64,000 nucleotides of DNA, taken from contig JABVXU010000116.1 in NCBI GenBank assembly GCA_013365365.1, positions 1-64,000 on the forward strand, in the 5' to 3' direction. The notes beneath the pieces were generated by a model. That model had not been told where the DNA came from. It did not search any database and was given only the letters and a program-made list of their open reading frames with translations. This document shows positions 24,874 to 38,900 of the stretch, one piece after another (position 1 is the first letter of the stretch; every line of letters starts with the position of its first letter). This stretch comes from Cruorifilaria tuberocauda (lineage: Eukaryota > Nematoda > Chromadorea > Rhabditida > Onchocercidae). The position numbers were made by a program, and so were the translations under genes.

Positions 24874-27236
24874 AATAAAACTAAATAAGTATCAGTTTTT
24901 CGATTAATAAATATCTCAGAAATTAATTATTGCTAAAATCATTTTCAAATGTCCTTATTCTTTAAATTAATAAATAGAACAGAGACGAAGACGTAATTAA
25001 ATGGAAGAGAGAGAGAAAGATTGGGTCGAGAAAAATGAAAATGGGAAAAAGTTTTTGAATAAAAGGAAAGAGAAAAACAAGTTTTTAAAAATTTTTGCTA
25101 CTTTCACCACTGAATTTACCAAATTTTAATTCAATTAAAGTGATTTTCCGAGTATCTAAGTTTTCCTTACTACCTAAATTTCACTTCATAAAATAGTATT
25201 AATTAATGCAAATACTGCTGTTAGTATTTTTGAAAATTTTTCTAAAATTATTTAATATCATTTTAAAATATTTCTCTTAAATATTTGATGTATTAGTCTT
25301 TTTTTATGCATCTGATAATCCCGAGAATGAACTAGCTATCATAGAATACTATCTAGCAAACAATGCATTTCTTATAGATAATTGATACTTGGCATTGCAT
25401 TTTCAAGCATGATAACGACATTCTCATATAGAATGCTATTGAAAAGATTATTATGCATGATTATTTTCCAGATGAGAAATTTTCAGTATGGTTATGATAA
25501 CGACATTGTTGTAAAACATTTGATTAGAAATAAAATACATGTACATATCTTGCGTTGCTATCTCACATGATTGTAAAGCATAGACTATTGAAGGTTTTTT
25601 GAAATCTGATATTATTATTCCTATGAGAAGTTATATAATTTGATGCTGCTATATCTATTGATAATTAGTTAGCTTAATTAGCACCTTTCTTTTTGAAACT
25701 GTTATTTTTGGATTGAAATTTAATGAACAGTGAACATTAAATGACATATATAAGAATATATGTGATAACATAGACAGGAATAATCAACATATGATGCTTA
25801 TTTGTCATTATCATCATTATTATTGAATTATCTTGAACTGCAAATGATTTTTTCTTTATAAATTTTAATTATAGTCAATGATCATTTGACTAAGAGCAAA
25901 TTAGAGTAATAGTGATTTAAATGATAGAAAAATAATAATTCCTAAATTAAAAAGTGATTTGACAATGACATTGATAGATGATGAAAAAAGATTGAAAGAG
26001 TTAAGGAGAGTGGCCAATTCCAAGATAAGATTGCGGATCAATTATGGTTCAAAAATTTTATCTTTTAGAATACGATAAAACAACTTAATATAATTATGGC
26101 GTAATTGAGGAATGAAATAGAAGGGCAGTATCGGTTGTTCAAATTAGTGGTTTAAAGTTGTACTCCATTTCTTTCATTCCCTTGAAAGAAATCTCCTAAT
26201 ACTGATAAATTCAAATATTTTCGGGATTCATATGACAAAGTACTTCCCTACTTTCTTACCGCTAGTAGGGTTTTCTTTTGTCAATTAGATTTTTCTTCTT
26301 TTGCAGTTTCCTCTCTGCTAAATTCAAAACACATTCTCTCGAAATCATCCCTGATAATATTTCAAATATTAAGAGATTTTTAGCCAGTAGTTCCTAGCAT
26401 TTATGCTTGATCTTTATGAAGCAAGTATGAAATATTTGAAGACGGAATACTACTATTATCCACAGTTGCAAAAATCCTCTCATAATGGAAGAAAAATATA
26501 TATATATAAGTAAAGAGATAGAGAAGATATGTTAAATCTATTGTCAGTAATGTATTATAAATATTGAATAAAAGAACAAAAGCACTTTGATGAAATTAAA
26601 CAAGAAAAGGACATTTGTAAAGAATTGAATTATAACAAAAAAGTGTTACGAAAGTATCCTCACATTTCTTTAAAAAAAACGAATAACATATATTATAGTG
26701 GTCAGAATGAAGAATGACCTTGTAGAGTATTTTAAAAAAAATTGGAAAAGAAATGAAAAGTAGAAAAAAAATAGTATCATTCATGCAGTAAAATTGATTA
26801 TGCAAGAAAACGGGATTTAATATTCGAGGATGTATGATTAAAACAAATATTGTTTTTATTATGCTAATGCACATTTTGTACTTCATTCTTTTTTTTTGAT
26901 AATGAATTATTATCTTATATTTGAATAATGCCAGAGAAAAAGAATAAAAAATTAGAGTAATATTTTATTTCAATTTAAAGTGAATTCTATAAAGCATCTG
27001 AGCAATATCTACAATGCTAATTGCGGTTTAAGAAGTTTAATAATCTTGAAAATGAGAAATCATCCGTAGTCGGCAGTTGACAAATAACTGCACGGAGCAG
27101 TTATCAAAAGATAATTTCCAAATAATCATAGATAAAATCTCTCGTACGTTAACCGCCTTTTATGATCAGTTCGAACTTGAAGAATAACTGGAAAGACGAA
27201 AAAGATTTGTAAGTTAGCCGGTAACTAAAAAAGTCA

Positions 27237-27274
27237 TTTTTCTTTTTACCCCCACTCCCCCCCTCTCTCTCTCC
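27237..27274 (+). repeat. C/CT polypyrimidine tract
   Basis: TTTTTACCCCCACTCCCCCC followed by CT repeats; unusually C-rich for this region. Confidence 0.7.
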
Positions 27275-28421
27275 TTATTCATTATTTTAATTAAAATGTG
27301 GTTGCTGTTTCTCGGGGTATTGATTGCATTTGTCATTACTACAGTTTTCCGAAAGGAATTATTACATTTGAAATCAATAAAGATGCACCTGAAATTATTA
27401 ATCAATAGGTAGAGTTAATTGATTTCTTCCCTAAGATAATGTATCGATCGAAGAATCAATGTTTCAAAATTAGAAGAATAAAGGAGCTAAATTTTGCCTT
27501 ATTTTTTTACCTGATATTGACCCTACTACTTACCTTCTTCTTTATTAATTACTTTGATTACTTCTTCCATAAAAATATTAGAAGACAATATTTCTCACTA
27601 AATTATGAAGAAGCATCAATTTCAATATTTCAGTGTTATATTTCTCACTGATACCATTATTCCCATTAACAAACACAGAACTATGTATAATCAATTTTCA
27701 TATCATTGAAACATTGCTAATACATAAAAAACATGGACATATTTACTTCAAATGAATAATGAAAAATGCTTACTGTTAAAGATAAAATCATCGCAAAACT
27801 AATTATAAAATAAAGTCAACGATTAATTATGAAAAGAGGACAAAGAATGAAAATCTACTAATAAGGGTGCAGATTTAAACGTAACTAATTGATCAATTAT
27901 ACCTAAATCAATGCATCCGAATAAGTTTACTAATATCATCAAAGCCTGATAATGATTGTAGTAAGACAAACATCAAGTAAAATATACTGAAGTATCATAA
28001 GTTAGAAATATCGATTGCACATGAAGAAATGATAAATAGGAGAGATGAAAATACCGACTTATGGAGATTAAACCCAAATATTATTTTAATAGAAAATTGA
28101 GAAAATGATAAAATTAAACATAAAAGAGTAATTGATGTGAAGTGATACAACTGTGATATTATTATTCTACAATTGAAATTGAATTATCGGATGGTTAAAG
28201 ATATCAGATAAAATTTAATGTACATATAGTAATAATTACATACAATTACTAATAATTAAAAAAAAATAAAATAAAAAGAACAAACTGCGAGAAATGAAAT
28301 TAGAAATATAGATGCTAAGGAATTAAAAAATTTTTCTAAAATTCATTTTTCAAATCAATCTTAAAGCTATACCGGAACTGGTTAAAAAAAGCAAACGAAC
28401 AGATAAAACGAAAAAGTTAAT

Positions 28422-28605
28422 AAATGAATGAATGAATGAGTGAATGAATGAATGAATGAATGAATGAATGAATAAATGAATAAATGAATGAATGAATGAA
28501 TGAATAAATGAATAAATGAATGAATGAAGGTATGAATGAATGAATGAGTGAATGAATGAATGGAGGAATGAGTGAATGAATGAATGGATGAATGAATGAA
28601 TGAAT
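28422..28605 (+). repeat. TGAA tetranucleotide array, about 184 bp
   Basis: About 45 copies of TGAA/AATG with scattered variants (TGAG, TAAA, TGGA, AGGT). Stop codons in each frame exclude coding. It ends in a short TCAG repeat. Confidence 0.9.
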
Positions 28606-29143
28606 TTTAGTCAGTCAGTCATAGATGAATTTATTTTTTTCAAATACCGATTATCTTCCACTCCCTTCCCAGACATGATGAGACATGCATGAAGCTGTAT
28701 GCTTGATGTCTGCATTAGCTTTATATGTCTGTCTGCAGTCTTCGCATGTTACTTTTAAAACATTCCTTTCAAGTTGAGAAAATGAAGAAGGGGAGAAAAA
28801 ATAACGGGAGAAAATAGTTTGAATTGTTGCTAATGGAAGAGAATTGGTCTATATGATCATTGAATTCATTCAGGTAGAACAATTTAAAGGTTATTATCTA
28901 GTTTTTTGTACTATTGAAAATTTATCATTTCATTTCATTTTAGCTTCATTTTCATATGCATTACATATTCGCTTATAAGCTTAAACTAAAACCTTCCATC
29001 GCTTCTCTTTTCCCTTCTCTTTTTTTTGACTTTACGCATCTTGCACTAACTACACCTATCCTATAATATATTTATCACATCAACAGATGGACAGACAGAT
29101 GCAGACGATTAGTCTGTTAAAATACACACACGCATACTAACGT

Positions 29144-29201
29144 CTGTATGTATGTATGTGTATGTCTATGTATGTGGTATCTGTGTATGTATGTATGTGT
29201 A
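29144..29201 (+). repeat. TATG/TGTA microsatellite
   Basis: Interrupted GTATGTATGTATGTGTATG repeats; simple-sequence repeat. Confidence 0.75.
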
Positions 29202-32200
29202 TTGATCGTTTATAAATAAATGTATTTGATAGTTTTGTTGTGTTGTAGGAGCAATTTTTTGCATTCGTTTTCCCCTTTGCAGATTGGTTCAAATGATGAA
29301 CGAACGAGCATGTATGAATGGCGTATGACGTATGAACGGATTAGCTGACGGATCGGTATGCGTACGAACGGATCGATGGATGGAATGGATAGATAGTATC
29401 TTTATGAGATTCCTCAGTGGTGGGATAGAATTGAAGAGGATATCTTTGCTAGCAGGAAATTCTTTATAATTTAAAAATGTCATTAAATAATAAGCTCCTC
29501 TTAATTACTAATGCATTAAATGGAATCCGTTAACAAATTTATTTGTAATAATTTAATGGTTCATTTGTAATTCAAAACACACATTAGCAAATGGGATATT
29601 TTCGGGAAAAAAATGATTGGCAAATTTGATACTCAAATATTACATTTGCATAATTGATGAAATTATTGATGAGAGATTGTTGAAGCAACAATTTGTTAAA
29701 ATATGCAAAGAAAACAAGAAAAGCAGAATGTAAGCTATTGTATAAGATGTTAGAGATCATAGTGATAATGAAGATAAAGATAATGATAGTGATGATAGAA
29801 GTATCTGGAAACTAATTCGATTATCTGATATACTCATTAAAAATAAAATTGATAAATTTTCAAAATTACTTTAAAAAAAATATGTGAGAATCAAATTGTA
29901 GCTTTTTTCCAGAAGTACTAATGAAAAATGATAGAAATTACAATCTTATAATAAGCATTTTTCCTACGTTCGAACAAGTGAAGAGGATTTTTTTTTAAAT
30001 AAAATCAAATTACAATCGTCCTTTCCTACTTGTTAACAGTTTTCATCTAATTGTTCTCTAAAATTTCCTCTTTATCTTTAAAAATTATTATATCCTATCA
30101 TTTATTCTTATCAAACTTTATTAGCTTGTTACATCATTTTAGTTTAAGCTAAAGTTCCTTTCTTTCTTCTCTTCAATAATAAAAATCTTCACATCAATTT
30201 TCTTTTCTTTTCTTTTTACTATCCGTTGTTATCATCGTGTTCATTTAAAACAACTTTTCATCGATTGAATTTATTCACGAATTTCTTACTTAAATTCTAA
30301 TTAAGGTAAAAGTTAATGAAACATTTTAGTAACAAAAGATTATAATGAGAAAAGAAAAGCAACCAAACAATACGGAAAAAAGAGCATGAATGGAGGAGAG
30401 AAGAGAAATGCAGAAGGGTGCAAAAGTGATGATGCAATTTTTGAATTGTACATTGAGGAATTTTTTTTGACTGATGAAAAAAAAAAAAAGAATTGAAGAA
30501 ATGAAATGTTTGGTTGATGTGATCAAGAAAAACAGGATGAAGTTTTAGGTTGTCTGAAAAAAAAATGAAAAAGGAAAACTCCATGACAATCACTATAAGC
30601 TATTTTTATTTTTGAAAAGAACAAAAATTGCAAAAACGATTAATTTGTATAATTAGCATAAAAGAACGAAAATATTTGGGAAATTTTGTTAAATTTGCTA
30701 TATGAAAATTTCAACAAATAAAACTTTCGCTTTTTCTTCATTGCAATTATTTGAAGATCAAAGTCATTTTCCTTTTTTAAACAGTCCTTTTATCGAACCA
30801 GTTCCTCTCGCAATCAATTTTTTCGCAGAGAGGAAGAAAAAAAAAAGAAAAATGATTTGAAAAAAAAGAGAATGCCTGTTTAAAAAGAGCAACCAATAAC
30901 TATCCATAAATGATAAATTGAAACTTGTTTTCCGTATATATGAGAAATTATGTTAAAATGTTAATTTCATATTTTAAAAAATACGAAGAAAACGTTTTGA
31001 AGCGAAAAGGATATTAAATGAGATGAAATCTCTTTTTTTCAATTTATTCATTTCAAATAACCAATTTATTGATTATTTTTTTTCTGCAACTATACAATGA
31101 ACTATTTTTATCATTTTGTTATTTCGTAAGCAAGCAAAAGCAATTTGTATGAATGAATGGAAAAAAAAGTTGATTGAAAATCTCTTACATGTTGTATTAC
31201 TTCTCGTGTACTTCTGCTTTCTTTCTTTTTTGAACAATGAAAGAAGAGAGGCGAATTTATGTTGTACAGAAAGTTTATAATGACGACACGATAGGTTAAT
31301 GATAGATGACATTCCCATATTTTTGACGTGAACGTGGCCAATTCTTAAATTTGTATTTCTTTTTATTTTTTAAAGCACTTTTCATGCTTTCTAGCTTTTT
31401 CGATAAACGAAAAAAGTATGGGAAGCATGTGGAAAAAATTTTTTTCATCATTAAAAAGCTTCGATGACCATTTGAAAGCAATTGAAAGTAAAAATGATAG
31501 ACCAATCTTATTTTTTTCTCAATCAGAATTAGAGAATTTCACCATCAATGAAATATATATCATCTATTTGAAAGATAATTGGAAATTCACTGAATTGTTA
31601 AAAAATTTGCAATGCTTATTACTATTCATCAAAACTACTGAATTGCGATTTTTTAAGGTTCGTTATTATACTACACAATGATAAGTGATTTTAGATCAAT
31701 AAGTTAGTTTTAATTTCATGATTACAATTTAGAGATGTATGAAAAGTAGTTGTGTTCCACTTCCAGTAAAATGTACAAATCTGACACAGTACGGCGGCTT
31801 ATAACTTATTGGTTCATTATTCGAATTGTTAACCGTACAACAATAGCTTCTTAAGCTTTTTCTGAAAGAATTCTTTAAAATAGAGAATTGAGAAAATTTT
31901 TCAGATAATGAAGGAATATTACAATAATAGTATAATAATTTGTTAATATAAATATATCCCACCAATTGTTACCCTTGAGTAATAGTAAAGTAAAAGTGAT
32001 ATGGAAATTTTAATTAAAATTAAGTTGATATCACATATGGTTTTGTAAAGTATGAAAACTAATTGGAAATACGAGAATTCGAATTATTTTTCACGTTAGT
32101 TCAATTATTGTAAAAATTAGGTAGAAAAAGAATAAAATATGAATAAGAGAGACGCTAGATTTTTTTAGAAGCCTATTTTTGGAAATAAGATAATTAATTT

Positions 32201-32943
32201 AAAGGTAACTGATACGTGTCATAAACTGTATTGTCACTGTTACATCCTATATAACACGTTCACGCATTATCACACTTTTTCTAAATAAAATTTTTTCTTC
32301 AATTTTCAAAGGCTCGTAAAAGTTACCTATCCAGTAATTAACAATTTATTTAAAATCTTTATAAAAATTTCTCGGATCATTCTAAGCTTTTATTAGTAGT
32401 TCAAGTATAAAATTAGCTTCTACGAACTTTATGGACGGCTAGATTTTTAATCAAGCACTACCTTTAAATTCAATATTAAAAATTGATAGCTTGTATTTGG
32501 AAATGAACATTACTGTTCACATTAATATGTCTCATGTACAAATTGGCATCTGAATTCTAATTACTTTAACCTTAAAATTGACGAAAACTTTAAGGAAAAA
32601 GGAAAGCATACTTGAACTAATTAGGATAACAAATATTAAAAATCTCTGGAGGAAGTACATGATTACAACCTATTCTTAATGCCCAATCGCTAGAGAGTTT
32701 TCTTGTTCATTATTTAACTGGCATAAAATGCAACGAAACTTGTAACTATTTATTTTTAGTTTATTTAACTTGATATTTATGCACGGTAAACCTGCCGATA
32801 AAAACAATTCGCAGAGAAAAACCTTCACAGAGGAATTTCATTTTCTTTACATCCGCAACAATTACTTGAATGAATTCCTTTCAAATATCTTTTTTTCTTG
32901 GAAATTTTCTTTTCGAAACATAATTAATAAGTAGCCTCTTTAT

Positions 32944-35900
32944 CTAATGGCGACGTGTTTTTGGTCTCACCAGAATTTTCTTGGTCGTGTACGGACGTTT
33001 CCTGCAATTTTTGTTTGATATTTGAAATACCAATATATAAAAATATGACTGTATTATATAGGAAAACTAACCTTTTTGGGCCTTCGAAATTAAACACCTT
33101 CCATTTTTGAACCTAAAATTCATTGTAATTTTACCTTGCGAAAGTTAGAACTGTATAGCTTTCTATAATCAAACATATTAAAAGGATACTGAACAAAACT
33201 TATAAAAAATTCATTGCAAAAACACTCTTTTTGTAAAATTAAAAAATTTTAACCAAGTCAGTCAATGAAATATTAATACTGTTATGTAGATTCCACTGCT
33301 AAATTTGGTTCATTTAAAACGAAGTTCCACTTAGAAGAGCTCTAATAAAAATAAACAACACTAATCATTTATGTATTATTTCATCCATATAATATTTCGG
33401 GTTAACCTCATTCAAAAATAGCCTCAGACTGATTAAAAAGGAAAATTCATCATTTCTTAGCCAAACTAGAAGAAAATGCGCATACGATTGAAAACTCACT
33501 AAATTTTTATTCTGCAGTTGAACTGGAGATGCCGATCTGAAATAAAATAAAGCATGGAGATGACCAAATCATCATTAGGGCTAAAAAAATTATCTGACAT
33601 ACATACTCACCTATAGTAGCAGAGTTACAACATGTGTGCGCAAACTTTAAAGTTTCAGATACGATATTAAGGCAGTTTTCAATCTATCTTAACATATTTG
33701 CTACCCTTCGATTCATTAACTTAATACATTGAAATCTTTGTTTTACCACATGGATATTTATAAACACCAACTTCTTTGCAGAAAGTAGTGCAGCCTCGGG
33801 GAAAAATTCTTCATTAAGCATATTTAAATCGACAGTGGAAAGCGTGACATTATTATGGAAATCTCCGTTATCACTGAAAAATGAAAAGCTGGCAAAATAG
33901 AAAGATTACTGTAAAACCCTTGATTTCAGTTACGAACCGTGGAAGTACAAATCGTTTTATTTAAAATCAGAAAGTATTTGAATTGTGGTTTCAATTTGGA
34001 AACTCCACAGAACGCTTCAAGAATGAAAATATTTCAGGGTTCAAAAAGATCCATTAAAGCAATATGCCAAAAATTATTTCTTCCATAGTTTTTTTACTCT
34101 AAAGGCAGAAAATATTTCTTCCACTAAGGCTGACATTGAAACAAATATTATAAACTATAAAATAATTTAACTTACAAATTCAGCAAGTCTTTTACAGGAT
34201 AATTTGTTATTTGCTGGTTATCAATTTGCTGCACGATAGTCACATTTTCAGGCCACTCATAAGCTTCCAAATCTTCCAGTACTTCTAAAGCAATACATCT
34301 TTTGTTTGATAAATTTATAAGAGTTTTTTACAGTCAAAATCTCTTTAAGTAAGTAGCCGATCTGATTAATCTCACACCATAGTAATATTTATCAAAATAT
34401 AGTGAATATTGCGACGAATAAATATTAAACATAAAAGACATCAAAACTTACTCTTAACAGATTCTGTTTGGGTCAAAGAAGCTAGCGCTTTTTGCAAACT
34501 CAGCAGCATAGCTTTTGAACAACCCAATTCTGTCAAGTGATTTTTTAGCCGCACTAAAGGATGTTGTTCTGAATCGGTAGAAGACTGCAACTTCATCACA
34601 ATAAATTTAACTGAGTCCTGAAAGTACAAAAAATTAAAAGAATGCTATGATCCTGAAATGATTTGATAGTTAAAAACTTACAATCGAGAAAAGCGAACTA
34701 AGAATTCGAAGTGTTAATCTTCGATAACGGAAATAAAGCGATAAGTCAATTTTTGTTTTCATCCATAAGTATTGACGTCCTCTAACAAATTCGAAAGAGC
34801 ATTTCGAAGCTTTCTGATAACTCAATGCCGCACTTACTTTTTTTAAAATGTTCTCGAAAAGATCGATGAGAAGAGATGCCACTTCAAAAAGTAGTTTATC
34901 GATTGGTTCTCCCATCAATAAACGATCCAAGAAATGCAGCAAAGCACTTTCGTTACTAATCACAGCATTGTTAATCTGCATAAAAATTATTAGCTTTCAA
35001 AATTTATAAAACGATGAATTTTTAATCAATTAGAAAATAATCAGAAAAACTTGAAAATGCAACCTTGTTTAATACCACTTGCTAATTCAACTTTCTTGAA
35101 ATTCTATACGCTTCAAATAAATATTCTAAAAAAGAGCTGTTGTATTCAAGCTTTTCACTTTTGAGAATCGGGTTAATGATGCAAACAATCCTTACCAATA
35201 ATCCTTTTCTATCAAAACTATTTCAGCCTTTAAAGAAACTGAAATATATATAAATTTCAGACATTTAGAAAAAATTAAAAATCTTACTACAGCACAACCG
35301 AAAACGGATGACCGTCCTATGCTGCAGATGCCTTCCAGTGCCAACATCATCGTTTTTATATTATGCTGCATATTTCCAAAATGTTCGACAAGACTAGTAC
35401 ATATTTTGATATAGATATCACGAGGCAAACAATCGATTTTTCCATCAATGTTACCGTCAACAACGCAAAGATTACGAAAAAATTTCTAAAAATACATTAA
35501 AGAATTAATAAACTCAATGAAAAGTCATTAAAACAGTTATAGGCTTTATTTCAACGAAACATAAACATTAAAGAATTGCAGAAAAATGATAAAAATGAGG
35601 GTTAAGCAAAAGTTAAAACAATTAAGTTATTAATATAACACTTCATAACATTAATTATAACAAATATAAATTATATACACGCTAATGATAATAGAAAATT
35701 GAGAACTCACAATAACGTGTGTTTGGAATGAGACGTGAGGTAAAGTTTTAGGACTGGCTAGTCTGAAGAACTTCAGCAAGGTAGGAATATAACATTTCCG
35801 CTGAGAAATTAAAATAACCATAGCATTCCGAAGGACGGATTCTCTGGAACAGATAGCTAAGAATGCATAAAATGAAGCCGTCACAAGATCAACAGCATTG

Positions 35901-38900
35901 CCAAAACGAACATTTGATTCTTCTTCCACAATATCGTCGTTAAAAGCATCAACAACAGCTGCATGTGCCGAAGACGTTAACATTCGTAAGCTTTGTTTTA
36001 GAAGAATACTGAAAAACTAATTTATTATGGTTAGTTGAGACCAAGAAACATATAACATAATGAAAGTGTACGTAAGTAATGAGCAGATATAAAGGAATAG
36101 AATAAATTAGTGAATTTCAAAAACTTGTTCAATGAAACCGAAGAGTTTGAGGAAAAAATCAATTTAGTAATCAGCAAAATGTCTTAAAAAACTGAAATTT
36201 AAATAAACCAGTAGGCTTCTCAATTTGTTTCTTTAGTAACAAAAAGTTTGGAGAAATCTTTCTTGAAACCAAGCATAACAATTTGTTTACTAGTATATAT
36301 ATAATAGAACTCACTCAACTAAGCCTAACGCATTATTTTCGGTACAACAAGCCAAACGTTTAAACAGATCGAATAAACGTCGTTTCAATCGCTGTGAAGA
36401 CGAGATACTTAGCTGGAAAAACAACAAGTAAATGATAAGTAAACTAAAAGGTCCTGAATCAGACGAGCAAAAAATTGGATTGTTCGTGTTTATACTCTCC
36501 GAAGAGGTAATTACCGTCCATTTTTAAAAGTATAGCACTCTCATACTAAGAAAAGACTTTCAATACATATGAATTAAATAATACCATAACCGCAAACTGC
36601 AGCTGTTTTCCATTCTCTAAAATACGACTGCTCCATGATTTCTCCATTGAAATTATCTCCTGCATATTAACACCAACAACGTTTGCCAGTAAACCCGATG
36701 GAAGCGGAAATAATTGCAACAAAATATCCAATGTAGCGAAGAAATGTGAGGGTTTCTCAAATCCAGAATTCAAAAAAAGCTCCAAAAATAACTGCTGGGC
36801 AGTTTTCCGTAATCTCCGTCGATCTGATGTAATTGGAAAAATAAATAACGCAAATGAATTTATAATGATTTCTCTGACCATGCGATCGCTTGATGCTTCA
36901 TCCATGCAACAGAGTGTATATGTCCTCAATAGAATATCCAAAGTCTGCTTATCAGGATTTTGATTAATAGCTTGCAAAGATAACAATAACTTGTAGATAA
37001 TGCTTGTTGCTGAACGAACAAACTGACAATAAATGTATGAATCACCGGATAGTGCAGTACATCGATACTGTACTCGTTTACTTTGCTGAGCATTTGCTAT
37101 CTATAAATTGAGAAAGTTTTTCGGGAATTCCGGAAGTTTAATTATTGAATGTCAAATGCTAGTCACTGTAATCATTTAGTATTTCTTGCAAAAAACTTAC
37201 ATCTAACACGTTTATAACTTTCTCTAGTCCACCATCTTCATAAAATCTAGCGTAGTAATCGAAACTAATTTCGTCGGATGCAAAATCAAATAATGTCGCA
37301 TTTTCTGCCTCATCCAAGATTGCATCAATTAGACGTAGTAGAGTTACTAATGCTAACGGTGGATCACCCTCCACATATTTCTCGCTATGATAAGTCAACC
37401 TAAAATAATTATTATACTAAGAAATACATAAATTTGATACAATCTTCACAATTTTTGACATATGGAAAATATAAACATGTTAATTTACATGCATTTATAT
37501 AAATTTAAAGTTCTAAAAAGCCATATAATGAAAGAAAAGCATTAAAGATATTCGACTCTGCACTGGAATAATTTATGATTAGCATGATGACTGAAAAGTT
37601 ATCTATAAGTACACTGTATGCAATCATAGCAACACTGCATGACGCATTTACCAACTGTACTGAATGCAATTTTGCATTATTCACTTTACGAAATCTTTCA
37701 GTTGCAGAAATATTTCAACCATATTCGCTCCCTTAAACTCTATTGGCTTTTTAGGTCAGCTTTTATCTCGTCCTAATTCTGACCTTTCACTAAGACAAAT
37801 AATTTAATGTACAGTTTCAATTACTTTCAGAACTCAACTTTACAGGAGTATTTATTTCAAACCTCATTATGAGGAAATTTAACGCATTTATATTCTTGCC
37901 AACCGCTAATTCTTCTCGAAATGGTTCCAACCACTGTTTCAACGATGTTGCAGCTGAGATGAAATTACAGTCGATTAATTTATTAATTTCTGGACCGTGC
38001 TTTCTCCAGAATATCCCACTAGACTGATTTCGAGCTAATGCGAAGAGAATTTCACATAGATATCCATAAGTAGCAGTCTGTCTGAAGCGCGTTTTCATGC
38101 CATCATCGATATGACCTTCGGGTGTTAATACATACTTTTGAAGATCACATATATGTAACAGATATTTAAGATTATCTCCAAATGATAATGCGGAAATCAT
38201 TGCAAGACGACCTTCCTCAACTAATAACATATGCAACATATTTTGCAAAACAGCTATACGCTCAGGTATATTGACCATAAAAATACACCTGAAATTATTG
38301 ATGTGAGATGACATTCTTTAAGATGACCTTAACAGGAAAATAAATTTACTAACCAAAATGACATTCAAATGTTTAAACTTGATTTAATATAACTAAAAAA
38401 TTTTAATGAAAACGATTAAAGCTTACTTTTCATCAATAGCACCAAGCAGATCAATTAGTACGATTGCTCGCAATGCATAAGGCAACAGTGATGTTTCTTT
38501 GCTATCTTCCTCAAAAACAAATTTCTTTATTCAATAGTTTCAAAAAGCGACGTATATGTATCAAGATGAAATTTAAATGTAGATAAAGCTGAGAAAAATT
38601 AAGACGGAGATGCGATTTGCTATTATCCTAATCATCTTACATATACGAACCACCATTTTTCATTTTCATAAAGTATGTTCTAATTGTTTTAAAAAATCTG
38701 AAATACCAAAAAGTTGGTAATAAAGAATGTCCACGATATTTCTGAGGTAGTCAGATTGACAGAGCGTCATAAATTATTTATCGAGAAATTTGCTTGCTAA
38801 AAGTCAAGACAAAAAACTGATATAAGAAATAACTTTTAAATTCATAAAGCGAGAGAAAAACGAGAACTACCGAAACTTGCTGTAATAATCGTCCAACTAA

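Larger units (their letters stand above)
24874..32943. other. 8-kb gene-poor stretch with simple repeats
   Basis: Nothing here could be defended as a gene. It contains the CT/C tract at 27237-27274, the hairpin at 27084-27104, the TGAA array at 28422-28605 and TATG repeats at 29144-29201, followed to about 29400 by degenerate GAACGGAT/GGATGGAT units. The last kilobase should include the 3' UTR of the Virilizer homologue on the minus strand (AATAAA on - near 32750). Confidence 0.5.

Noticed and set aside
31418..31681. 87-codon ATG-initiated frame on the plus strand
   Set aside because: No similarity, no poly(A) or splice support; one frame of this length is expected by chance in this long A+T-rich desert.
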